Origin: JBHELT01 sp046262935
GTDB lineage: Bacteria; Actinomycetota; CADDZG01; JAHWKV01
DNA: 12,615 bases
NCBI GenBank assembly: GCA_046262935.1
Contig: JBHELT010000005.1
Location: 1 to 12,615 of the forward strand
Direction of reading: 5' to 3'
In this document: one piece after another, positions 1 to 4,226 of the stretch
How the letters are laid out: every line of letters begins with the position of its first letter
Position numbering within the stretch: position 1 is the first letter of the stretch
The notes under the pieces: model-generated
Database searches by the model: none
What the model was told of the DNA's origin: nothing
The model's input: the letters and a program-made list of their open reading frames with translations, nothing else
Made by a program: the position numbers and the translations under genes

Positions 1-144
1 GATCGACTGCGAATGCATGGGTCATCCCCGGTCGTTACCGGAACTCTCTTTAATAAGGGGAACGAATGGATGGATTTATACGCCAGCGCATGCAACGGCC
101 GGCCTTCGGCCGCCGCTGATGCTCAAAACAGTTATGCGGACTGA
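1..144 (+). CDS. Possible 3' end of an upstream cassette ORF (partial)
   Basis: Frame 1 is open from the left edge to a TGA at 142-144, about 47 codons, running across the whole first attC. This may be the tail of a gene whose start lies outside the window, or simply an open frame by chance. The translated tail over the attC is rich in Ala/Asn/Arg and is not recognisable. No family can be assigned. Confidence 0.2.
   Translation, partial: DRLRMHGSSPVVTGTLFNKGNEWMDLYASACNGRPSAAADAQNSYAD
75..137 (+). repeat. attC site 1
   Basis: The core GTTATGC is at 131-137. The hairpin arms GCGCATGCAACGG and CCGCTGATGC flank a strong GGCCG-ccttcggc-type stem. The inverse core is degenerate (TTTATAC, 75-81). 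The arrangement aligns with attC 2 (L'' GCAACGG, L' CCGCTGA), so it is called despite the poor left core. It closes the cassette that enters from the left. Confidence 0.72.
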
Positions 145-152
145 ATGGAAAA

Positions 153-332
153 GTGACCGGGCCTGGCCCAAAGACTAGAGAATCCTTCGAGTACGGTGCC
201 GCCCGTCAGTTAAGAAGGGCCTTGGTGTTGGCAGCGCTTATTGCAAATGTGGTCGGCGGATCATTCGTGCTTTCCATCGGCACTTTGACCGTTGACAACG
301 TTCGCGTTGACCCAGGCGGAACTGGAAGGTGA
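153..332 (+). CDS. Putative one-helix membrane peptide in cassette 2
   Basis: A GTG start at 153 follows GGAAAA closely and opens a 59-residue frame ending with TGA at 330-332. It has a charged N-terminus and a hydrophobic segment at about residues 22-42 (ALVLAALIANVVGGSFVLS), a credible membrane helix. The next good frame begins inside its end (292), so this could be the N-terminal part of one longer protein broken by a frameshift. It could also be a separate small gene. No family is recognised and the start is uncertain. Confidence 0.3.
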   Translation: MTGPGPKTRESFEYGAARQLRRALVLAALIANVVGGSFVLSIGTLTVDNVRVDPGGTGR

Positions 333-597
333 CCTCGAAGGGCTCATTCGAGACTGGGAACGCGGAGCCGCCTCGCTGGCATCCGGAGAAGAGCAATACC
401 AGGACGACTATCTAAACCGACATGGATGGACGAAAGGTCTCGAGGAAGTACTCGATCGTCTCGGCAGACGCTCGGGGCGGTACGTGGGAGAGTGGACGTC
501 GCGGGCACGCTCTTGTCCGAGAACACCACATCCCGACCCAGGAGTGTATTTGGGGCGACGCGAACGCCAGCAAGCGGGGGTACTAGCGAGAACATGA
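292..597 (+). CDS. Hypothetical protein of cassette 2
   Basis: This 101-residue frame starts with TTG at 292. Residues 6-57 are acidic and look helical (LTQAELEGDLEGLIRDWERG), while the last 40 residues are Arg/Pro-rich and less protein-like. From about 470 the alternative frame (426-707) reads a more natural composition and ends inside attC 2 with a tail that is just translated attC. A three-frame relay (153-290, 290-470, 470-660) is therefore possible and would mean a broken gene. No good ribosome binding site precedes the TTG. No family is recognised. Confidence 0.35.
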   Translation: MTTFALTQAELEGDLEGLIRDWERGAASLASGEEQYQDDYLNRHGWTKGLEEVLDRLGRRSGRYVGEWTSRARSCPRTPHPDPGVYLGRRERQQAGVLART

Positions 598-658
598 TTG
601 GTGGTACTACCATCGACCCAAGGTGGTGGACGGTTCTGGAGAACTTTCTAAGTGGGCT

Positions 659-725
659 GTTTAACATGGCGCTGCAACGGACCAGTCGCTACAGTCGTGG
701 CCGCTGACGGCCCAAACTGTTAAAC
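659..725 (+). repeat. attC site 2
   Basis: The inverse core GTTTAAC (659-665) and core GTTAAAC (719-725) are perfect reverse complements. L'' TGGCGCTGCAACGG and L' CCGCTGACGGCCC form the imperfect stem around the central AGTCGCTACAGTCG region. Total length is 67 bases, within the usual attC range. This is one of the best sites in the array and it separates cassette 2 from the toxin-antitoxin cassette. Confidence 0.9.
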
Positions 726-750
726 GGATCCGGATGTCCTAGGTCCTCCG

Positions 751-756
751 TAGAAT
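751..756 (+). promoter_or_regulatory. Candidate -10 box of a leaderless cassette promoter
   Basis: TAGAAT (751-756) lies six bases before the ATG at 763, so a transcript would start at or next to the A of the start codon. No Shine-Dalgarno sequence is visible before that ATG. The pattern TANNNT plus 6-7 bases plus ATG is typical of leaderless genes in actinobacteria. No clear -35 box is seen. This would give the toxin-antitoxin pair its own promoter. Confidence 0.4.
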
Positions 757-762
757 CAGAAT

Positions 763-1041
763 ATGAGGGTTCGCTATTACATAGACCGAGAATCCGAGAA
801 GCCGCATATTCATCGACATGGCGTGTCGGAGTTGGAGGTGGAGCAAGTACTGCGTGCACCCCTCGAAGATGGCAAAAGCCATGACGATTCAAGGGCGGCG
901 ATTGGCAGGACTGATGCAGGCAGGTTCTTAAGGATCATTTATCTCCCGGACCCGCTTCCAGATTCCGTGTTCGTCGTCACCGCATATGAGCTTGGACCCA
1001 AGGCCTTGAAAGCGTTGCGGCGTAGAATGAGGAAACGATGA
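763..1041 (+). CDS. DUF4258/BrnT-like putative toxin
   Basis: The 92-residue protein begins MRVRYYIDRESEKPHIHRHG and continues with a helix (SELEVEQVLRAP) and two strands (AAIGRTDAGRFLRIIYL and SVFVVTAYEL), ending in a basic tail (KALRRRMRKR). This order, and the IGRT-G-LR-I-Y pattern followed by a VVTAYE strand, match DUF4258/BrnT-type RelE-fold proteins, which act as ribonuclease toxins in type II toxin-antitoxin systems. The downstream gene overlaps by four bases (ATGA, 1038-1041) and is antitoxin-like. Toxin-first order occurs in several such families (BrnT, HigB). Catalytic residues cannot be assigned with certainty. Toxin-antitoxin cassettes are common in large integrons, where they are thought to stabilise the array. 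Confidence 0.72.
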   Translation: MRVRYYIDRESEKPHIHRHGVSELEVEQVLRAPLEDGKSHDDSRAAIGRTDAGRFLRIIYLPDPLPDSVFVVTAYELGPKALKALRRRMRKR

Positions 1042-1235
1042 AGGCCAACAATTTCCCGCCGGGCTGGGACGAGGATCGTGTGCAGAAACTGCTAGAGCAC
1101 TACGACGAGCAATCCGATGAGGAGTTCGTTGCAGAAGACGAGGCTCGGTTGGCCGAAGGACACACCGTGATGGAGGTCCCGTCCGAACTCGTGCCCACCA
1201 TTCGAGAGCTGATCGCCAAGCGAAAGGCCGTTTAA
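1038..1235 (+). CDS. Putative antitoxin partner of the DUF4258-like toxin
   Basis: This 65-residue acidic protein begins MKANNFPPGWDEDRVQKLLE and ends with VMEVPSELVPTIRELIAKRK. The N-terminal FPPGWDE and the C-terminal EVPSELVP-VRELIA segments resemble a widespread family of small proteins encoded next to DUF4258 or RelE-like toxins. Its start overlaps the toxin stop by four bases, so translation is probably coupled. The stop TAA (1233-1235) lies inside the inverse core of attC 3, so the coding region and the recombination site share bases. There is no obvious DNA-binding motif. The antitoxin role is inferred from size, charge and pairing. Confidence 0.7.
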   Translation: MKANNFPPGWDEDRVQKLLEHYDEQSDEEFVAEDEARLAEGHTVMEVPSELVPTIRELIAKRKAV

Positions 1236-1296
1236 CACGCAAATGCAACCGACCACTCGCTACGCTCGTGGAGGATGATTAGCCAAGCCGTTAGGC
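1230..1296 (+). repeat. attC site 3
   Basis: The inverse core GTTTAAC (1230-1236) and core GTTAGGC (1290-1296) are separated by an imperfect hairpin with the centre ACCACTCGCTACGCTCGTGG. The inverse core is the exact complement of GTTAAAC at 719-725, the core that opens this same cassette. The left core overlaps the antitoxin stop codon. Length is 67 bases. Confidence 0.9.
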
Positions 1297-1304
1297 GGAC
1301 AAGG

Positions 1305-1511
1305 ATGAGCAAAGAATCAAATACTCTGACTCCGACGGGTGAAGTTGAATCACTCCGACAGTTCGCTCGTGGCTGGAGCTCGGCTCCTCGTAGTAAGAGA
1401 AGGGGCTTGATTATTCTCTTCTTTGCCGGCCCAGCCATCACTCTTCTCATTGGATTGGTTGGTCTGTTGATACAGGCGGGAGAATTTTGGTACCGAGTTA
1501 TCGTGCGCTAA
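1305..1511 (+). CDS. Small membrane protein of cassette 4
   Basis: The ATG at 1305 is chosen over an in-frame ATG at 1275 because the latter lies inside attC 3. The 68-residue product has a polar N-terminal half (SKESNTLTPTGEVESL) and a C-terminal membrane segment at about residues 43-62 (GLIILFF...LLIGLVGLLI). The Shine-Dalgarno-like sequence AGGCGG comes from the attC 3 core itself, followed by AAGG next to the start. It is a lone gene in a cassette of about 285 bases. No family is recognised. A role in membrane stress or phage interference is possible but unsupported. Confidence 0.6.
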   Translation: MSKESNTLTPTGEVESLRQFARGWSSAPRSKRRGLIILFFAGPAITLLIGLVGLLIQAGEFWYRVIVR

Positions 1512-1514
1512 GCC

Positions 1515-1580
1515 GCCTAACACGGGTTTGCAGCAGACCATCCGCTCCGCTACTGGCTGCTAAACTCTGATCCGTCATAC
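1515..1580 (+). repeat. attC site 4
   Basis: The inverse core GCCTAAC (1515-1521) exactly complements GTTAGGC (1290-1296), the core opening this cassette. L'' TTTGCAGCAGACC and L' GGCTGCTAAAC form the stem. The right core is GTCATAC (1574-1580), with C in place of the second T of the conserved GTT, which should weaken recombination. Length is 66 bases. Confidence 0.85.
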
Positions 1581-1591
1581 GGAGCGATGAG

Positions 1592-1834
1592 GTGGAGAAC
1601 TTCAACCGATACGAGACCCGGTTACTTGCTAAGGTTGCCAGCGGTCGTGGCCCTAAGAGGTGGCCCATCGTACTCATGGTCCTGTCAGCAGTTTCTGCAT
1701 GCGGCGCCGCCTTCGCGCTTGCTTTCATCCACGCCCCTTCGGGCAAGGCAGTCGATTGGGAACGGGTAAGCTGGGCCTTGCTGGACCGGCCTTTCCGTAC
1801 TCCTTATACGGACCTAGGATTAGAAGCCCCATGA
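1592..1834 (+). CDS. Small membrane protein, first gene of cassette 5
   Basis: The GTG at 1592 has GGAG (1581-1584) seven bases upstream, directly after the attC 4 core. The 80-residue product begins MENFNRYETRLLAK and carries one hydrophobic helix at about residues 26-47 (PIVLMVLSAVSACGAAFALAF), with a polar C-terminal domain including DWERVSWALLDRP. Its stop overlaps the next start as ATGA (1831-1834), so it forms a two-gene cassette with the DUF6429 gene. Two overlapping shadow frames cover the same bases but lack a binding site. No family is recognised. Confidence 0.6.
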   Translation: MENFNRYETRLLAKVASGRGPKRWPIVLMVLSAVSACGAAFALAFIHAPSGKAVDWERVSWALLDRPFRTPYTDLGLEAP

Positions 1835-2154
1835 CGTACGACGAAAACGAAGTAGCTAACGTCGTTCTAGCGCTGCTGTACCTCAACAGCTTTAAGGAGC
1901 ACGAGATAACTCGTGCATGGAAAGGATTTGATTGGGACGCAATGAATCTCCTGCATGAACGAGGCCTTATTGCGGATCCTAAGTCCAAGGCGAAGTCCGT
2001 CGCCCTGACCGAGGAAGGTGTTCGCATGGCGAAAGAACTCTTCGACAAGCACTTTGGCCTACAGAATCTGACGGACAATGAATCCACGCACGACACGCAT
2101 CGGCCGCCGAGCACGGCGTTGCAACAGACCACTCGCTTCGCTCCTGGCTGCTGA
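1831..2154 (+). CDS. DUF6429 family protein
   Basis: The ATG at 1831 overlaps the preceding stop by four bases. The 107-residue product reads MTYDENEVANVVLALLYLNS, then TRAWKGFDWDAMNLLHERGL, then DPKSKAKSVALTEEGVRMAK and ELFDKHFG. This closely follows the DUF6429 family, whose members are short (about 75-85 residues) winged-helix-like proteins of unknown function, often found in mobile regions. The family-like part ends near residue 78. The remaining 29 residues run into attC 5 and are partly a translation of the recombination site, stopping at 2152-2154 in its right arm. A DNA-binding or accessory regulatory role is possible from the predicted fold only. Confidence 0.78.
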   Translation: MTYDENEVANVVLALLYLNSFKEHEITRAWKGFDWDAMNLLHERGLIADPKSKAKSVALTEEGVRMAKELFDKHFGLQNLTDNESTHDTHRPPSTALQQTTRFAPGC

Positions 2155-2173
2155 AACCGAAAATCCGTTGTGC
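2106..2173 (+). repeat. attC site 5
   Basis: The core GTTGTGC is at 2167-2173. L'' GCGTTGCAACAGACC and L' GGCTGCTGAAACC flank the centre ACTCGCTTCGCTCCTGG, nearly the same as sites 3, 6 and 8. The left core is poor (GCCGAGC, 2106-2112), probably because the DUF6429 reading frame runs through it. The stop codon of that gene lies inside the site. Confidence 0.8.
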
Positions 2174-2211
2174 GGACCGATACGCTGGTATGTGCCAGAC
2201 GGAGTTCAAGA

Positions 2212-2490
2212 ATGAGTGAACTGGACAGGAAGTTCGATGCGGTCCTTGAGAAGAGTCCTACCAAAGGGGGATGGACCTACGTAGTCATGGCCGAATCCGC
2301 CAAGGTGTTCGAGACCCGGGGCTTGGTGAAGGTCCGAGGAACGGTTGATGGAGTCGAGTTTCGAAGGTCCTTCATGGCCCTCGGAGACGGAAGGCACAAG
2401 TTGCCCATCAAGGCTGACGTGCGCGCCAAGATTGGGAAAGGCGAGGGAGACACAGTTTCCATACACCTCCTGGAGCGGCTCGACTCTTGA
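2212..2490 (+). CDS. DUF1905 domain protein
   Basis: The ATG at 2212 is preferred because GGAG lies about nine bases upstream and the protein then starts as family members do. An upstream GTG at 2170 lies inside attC 5. The 92-residue product contains KGGWTYVVMAESAKVFETRG, VKVRGTVDGVEFRRSFMALG, HKLPIKADVRAKIGKGEGD and TVSIHLLERL. This is the full DUF1905 pattern (about 80-90 residues, a small beta-barrel fold). The function of DUF1905 is unknown; the domain is often found alone or fused to a YdeI/OmpD-associated domain. It is the single gene of cassette 6, a common occupant type for integrons. Confidence 0.85.
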   Translation: MSELDRKFDAVLEKSPTKGGWTYVVMAESAKVFETRGLVKVRGTVDGVEFRRSFMALGDGRHKLPIKADVRAKIGKGEGDTVSIHLLERLDS

Positions 2491-2500
2491 ACACTCAGCC

Positions 2501-2566
2501 GCGCAACTTGCGTGTGCAACTGACCACTCGCTTTGCTCGTCGCGGCTGAGCGGCAAACCGTTATAC
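2501..2566 (+). repeat. attC site 6
   Basis: The inverse core GCGCAAC (2501-2507) pairs with GTTGTGC (2167-2173), which opens this cassette, with a single G-T wobble. The right core is GTTATAC (2560-2566). The hairpin centre ACCACTCGCTTTGCTCGTCG and L' GCGGCTGAGCGGCAAAC match the other sites. Length is 66 bases. Confidence 0.87.
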
Positions 2567-2672
2567 GCACATACAAATCAAGACGATGAGAAGCCTGTTT
2601 AACTGGCGCCTGGAACGGACGGTGTCTGGCCTTCGGCGAGCCGCTCGCCGCTCACGCGCCTATCCCTTCTAC
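2561..2672 (+). mobile_element. ORF-less mini-cassette
   Basis: Only about 30 bases (2567-2596) separate the core of attC 6 from the inverse core of attC 7, too few for a gene. The unit of about 110 bases is thus almost entirely recombination site. It could be a promoter or spacer cassette or the remains of a deleted gene. The right core is degenerate, so its downstream limit is approximate. Confidence 0.5.
2597..2672 (+). repeat. attC site 7 (degenerate right core)
   Basis: The inverse core GTTTAAC (2597-2603) is perfect and L'' TGGCGCCTGGAACGGACGG aligns with site 2. L' CCGCTCACGCGCC is present after a GC-rich hairpin (GGCGAGCCGCTCGCC). Where the core should lie, only CTTCTAC (2666-2672) is found, lacking the GTT needed for cleavage. 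Probably a dead or weak site. Confidence 0.65.
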
Positions 2673-2704
2673 CGACCCTGGTGGCATGGCAAAATGAGGG
2701 AACA

Positions 2705-2866
2705 ATGAGCGATCTGGAAGAGATTGAAGGCGAGATTCAGTCCCTCTCCAAAGAGGAACTGGCAGAGTTCCGCGCGCGGTTCGCCGAATACGACTGGAAC
2801 GAATGGGATCGCCGGCTTTGCAGCAGACCACTCGCTTCGCTCGTGGCTGCAATGCGCCCGGCATAG
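2705..2866 (+). pseudogene. Truncated small antitoxin-like protein fused to attC 8
   Basis: The ATG at 2705 follows GAGGG at 2696-2700, a few bases upstream. The first 36 residues (MSDLEEIEGEIQSLSKEELA and EFRARFAEYDWNEWDR) match the N-terminal half of a widespread small acidic protein, usually about 65-75 residues and often paired with a RelE/ParE-like toxin. At residue 36 the family sequence, which normally continues with a second acidic helix, gives way to a translation of attC 8, and the frame stops at 2864-2866. It is therefore best read as a 3'-truncated gene. No toxin follows. The functional label rests on family resemblance only. Confidence 0.6.
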
Positions 2867-2867
2867 C
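2811..2867 (+). repeat. attC site 8 (degenerate)
   Basis: L'' GGCTTTGCAGCAGACC, the centre ACTCGCTTCGCTCG and L' TGGCTGCAATGCGCC are clear and match sites 3-5. Both cores are poor: the left is not recognisable and the right reads GCATAGC (2861-2867). The outer bases GCCGG and CCGGC pair. The site cuts into the antitoxin-like ORF. Confidence 0.65.
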
Positions 2868-2885
2868 GGGCAGAGGAGGGGCGAC

Positions 2886-3236
2886 ATGATTAGTGTTTTG
2901 CAAGTGGCCAACGTTGTTGCAGTCGTTGGGGTCGCGATTATTCTCGGCCGGTTGTATTTTCGGACTCGGAATGTTGGTTACATTGTTATCGCCCTTACCT
3001 TTGTCCTGCGGCCGCTGCTATCGTCGGCTGAAACTCATTGGGTGATGAATCGAATCCGTAACTCTTCCTCAACCGTCTATCAGAGAATGACGCTTGGTCA
3101 ATTCGTGTCCGCCCTCGGTTACGCATGGAGGTTGATCCAAGCCACGCTCTTTCTGATCGGCTTCCTTCTGCTGGGTCGGTCAACCACTAGTCGTGAACCG
3201 CATGACTCGCCGTTGCACCCGACCGCAGGCGGCTAG
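2886..3236 (+). CDS. Three-helix membrane protein of cassette 9
   Basis: The ATG at 2886 follows a strong ribosome binding site (AGGAGGGG, 2873-2880). The 116-residue product has hydrophobic segments at about 5-21, 29-47 and 76-98 and a polar loop between the second and third. The C-terminal tail (REPHDSPLHPTAGG) is a translation of the left arm of attC 9. Without it, the protein would end near the basic RST-SRE segment. The gene sits alone between attC 8 and attC 9. No family is recognised. A transport or envelope role cannot be deduced from sequence. Confidence 0.7.
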   Translation: MISVLQVANVVAVVGVAIILGRLYFRTRNVGYIVIALTFVLRPLLSSAETHWVMNRIRNSSSTVYQRMTLGQFVSALGYAWRLIQATLFLIGFLLLGRSTTSREPHDSPLHPTAGG

Positions 3237-3281
3237 GACACTCCACCTTTTGGTGGCCGCTGGAGGCCCAAGCCTTTATAC
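3200..3281 (+). repeat. attC site 9 (last recognisable site)
   Basis: The right half TGGCCGCTGGAGGCCCAAGC followed by TTTATAC aligns closely with the right half of attC 2 (TGGCCGCTGACGGCCCAAAC, then a GTTAAAC core). The left arm has GCCGTTGCACCCGACCGC. The hairpin CCACC-tttt-GGTGG (3243-3256) forms the tip. Both cores are degenerate (GCATGAC at 3200-3206; TTTATAC at 3275-3281). It marks the right end of the recognisable array. Confidence 0.65.
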
Positions 3282-3375
3282 CTACACGCCCAGCCCATGT
3301 TCTTGCCCGCGGGTCTATCTAAGTGCATCAGTGAGTCATGATGGGACAGCATTAGAGAGCATCCGGAATCTCTTC

Positions 3376-3392
3376 CCTGGCTAAGGGCCAGG
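3376..3392 (+). other. Short inverted repeat upstream of the coupled operon
   Basis: CCTGGC and GCCAGG (6-base arms, 5-base loop) lie just before a GGAGGGG ribosome binding site. There is no T-tract, so it is unlikely to be an intrinsic terminator. It might be an operator or an RNA hairpin affecting the downstream mini-ORF. The rest of 3282-3400 holds nothing recognisable. Confidence 0.25.
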
Positions 3393-3400
3393 AGGGGAAC

Positions 3401-3436
3401 GTGATCGGCGAATTCGTGCCCACAGGAGAGACATGA
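3401..3436 (+). CDS. Mini-ORF 1 ahead of the ankyrin gene (11 residues)
   Basis: A GTG at 3401 is preceded by GGAGGGG with ideal spacing and encodes MIGEFVPTGET, stopping at 3434-3436 in an ATGA overlap with the next mini-ORF. It could be a leader peptide acting through translational coupling, or the residue of a deleted gene whose strong binding site survived. Its first bases (GTGATCGG) recur at the ankyrin gene start. Confidence 0.3.
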   Translation: MIGEFVPTGET

Positions 3437-3465
3437 ACGCGCGGGGGTTAGACATGAGACAGTGA
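3433..3465 (+). CDS. Mini-ORF 2 ahead of the ankyrin gene (10 residues)
   Basis: An ATG at 3433, with AGGAGAG just upstream (3424-3430), encodes MNARGLDMRQ and ends in TGA 3463-3465, which overlaps the GTG start of the ankyrin gene at 3462. It has the form of a coupled leader peptide. There is no run of regulatory codons for a single amino acid, so classical attenuation is not supported. Confidence 0.3.
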   Translation: MNARGLDMRQ

Positions 3466-4226
3466 TCGGAGTGTACACGTCGGCCTTTCTTGATTGCATT
3501 CGACTCGTGGTGGACGGCGACGTTGTCAAGGTTTCTCGGCTGCTCCGCGGTACCCCGTCGCTGGCCAAGATGACCTTGCCCGGCATCGCGGCGAGGCCAC
3601 GGTTACCACCCCTTTTTTTTGACGAAATCTGTCACTACATGTATGGGGGCGACACGGCACTGCACATTGCTGCTGCCGCATTCTCGCGTCCGATGGCGGA
3701 ACTCTTTGTGTCACATGGTGCCGATTGTCGAGCGAAGAATCGACGCGGTGGAGAGCCCCTGCATTACGCCTCTGACGCGAATCTGTCGAAGCCGCAAGCG
3801 CAAGCGGAGGTGGTCGAATACCTGACCTCGATCGGCGCCGACCCCAATGCAGTAGACAACTCGGGTGTGGCGCCTCTGCACCGAGCCGTACGAACTCGAT
3901 CGCTGACGGCTGTCCGTGCGCTCCTGGACGGAGGCGCAGAACCGCGGCAACCGAACAAGTCCGGCTCTACACCGTTGCATCTTGCCGTCCAGACCACTGG
4001 AAGGGGAGGCAGCGGTTCGGACGAGGCACGTAGGCAGCAGGTGAGGATCATCGCGCTGTTGATGGAGCGTGGCGCCAGACCGGCTGATAGGGATGCAAAG
4101 GGCAAATCAGTAGAACAGGCAGCGTCAAAGTGGATTCGATCATTGCTGAGCGAGGGGATCATGACCGCGATCGGCGGCTCAACGTCAGATACGTTAATTC
4201 GAGAAGCAGAGGACATCGAGCCATGA
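3462..4226 (+). CDS. Ankyrin-repeat protein
   Basis: A 254-residue protein with about four ankyrin repeats. Residues 62-95 carry GDTALHIAA...LFVSHGADCRAKN, 96-132 GEPLHYAS...LTSIGADPNAVD, 133-166 GVAPLHRAV...LLDGGAEPRQPN and 167-211 GSTPLHLAV...LLMERGARPADRD. Each has the TPLH turn and the GA-P loop. The N-terminal 60 residues resemble a capping region (DCIRLVVDGDVVKVSRLLRG). There is no signal peptide, so it is probably cytoplasmic, and ankyrin repeats bind proteins, making a scaffold or inhibitor role likely. The GTG at 3462 is used because it overlaps the upstream mini-ORF; a GTG at 3471 preceded by GGA is an alternative. It opens a coupled five-gene run. Confidence 0.85.
   Translation: MIGVYTSAFLDCIRLVVDGDVVKVSRLLRGTPSLAKMTLPGIAARPRLPPLFFDEICHYMYGGDTALHIAAAAFSRPMAELFVSHGADCRAKNRRGGEPLHYASDANLSKPQAQAEVVEYLTSIGADPNAVDNSGVAPLHRAVRTRSLTAVRALLDGGAEPRQPNKSGSTPLHLAVQTTGRGGSGSDEARRQQVRIIALLMERGARPADRDAKGKSVEQAASKWIRSLLSEGIMTAIGGSTSDTLIREAEDIEP

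Larger units (their letters stand above)
1..3281 (+). mobile_element. Integron gene-cassette array (partial, no integrase in window)
   Basis: Nine attC-like sites punctuate this stretch, each following a short + strand gene or an ORF-less spacer. The better sites have an inverse core of type RYYYAAC, an L''/L' imperfect hairpin containing a GCAAC or GCAGC block, and a core of type GTTRRRY. In two cassettes the inverse core at the 3' end is the exact reverse complement of the core that opens the same cassette (719 with 1230; 1290 with 1515), as expected when a circular cassette is inserted between G and TT. Genes lie head to tail, are small, mostly of unknown function, and include a toxin-antitoxin-like pair, typical of sedentary chromosomal integrons. 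Site polarity (core at the right end) implies that attI and intI lie to the left. The outer limits are not defined. Confidence 0.88.

Noticed and set aside
1725..2264. 179-residue frame on the - strand
   Set aside because: It spans an attC and lies opposite two genes with good ribosome binding and family support; a shadow.
1..3281. CRISPR array as an explanation for the regularly recurring hairpin sequences
   Set aside because: Spacing is irregular (about 100-700 bases), genes lie between the repeats, and the repeats have attC cores at both ends.
3447..3453. GTTAGAC fits the GTTRRRY core consensus
   Set aside because: No L'/L'' arms or inverse core accompany it; a seven-base degenerate match is expected by chance, and it lies inside a mini-ORF.
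3764..4216. 150-residue frame on the - strand opposite the ankyrin gene
   Set aside because: Its sequence is low-complexity Ser/Arg-rich, without motif or start signal; the + strand has clear ankyrin repeats.
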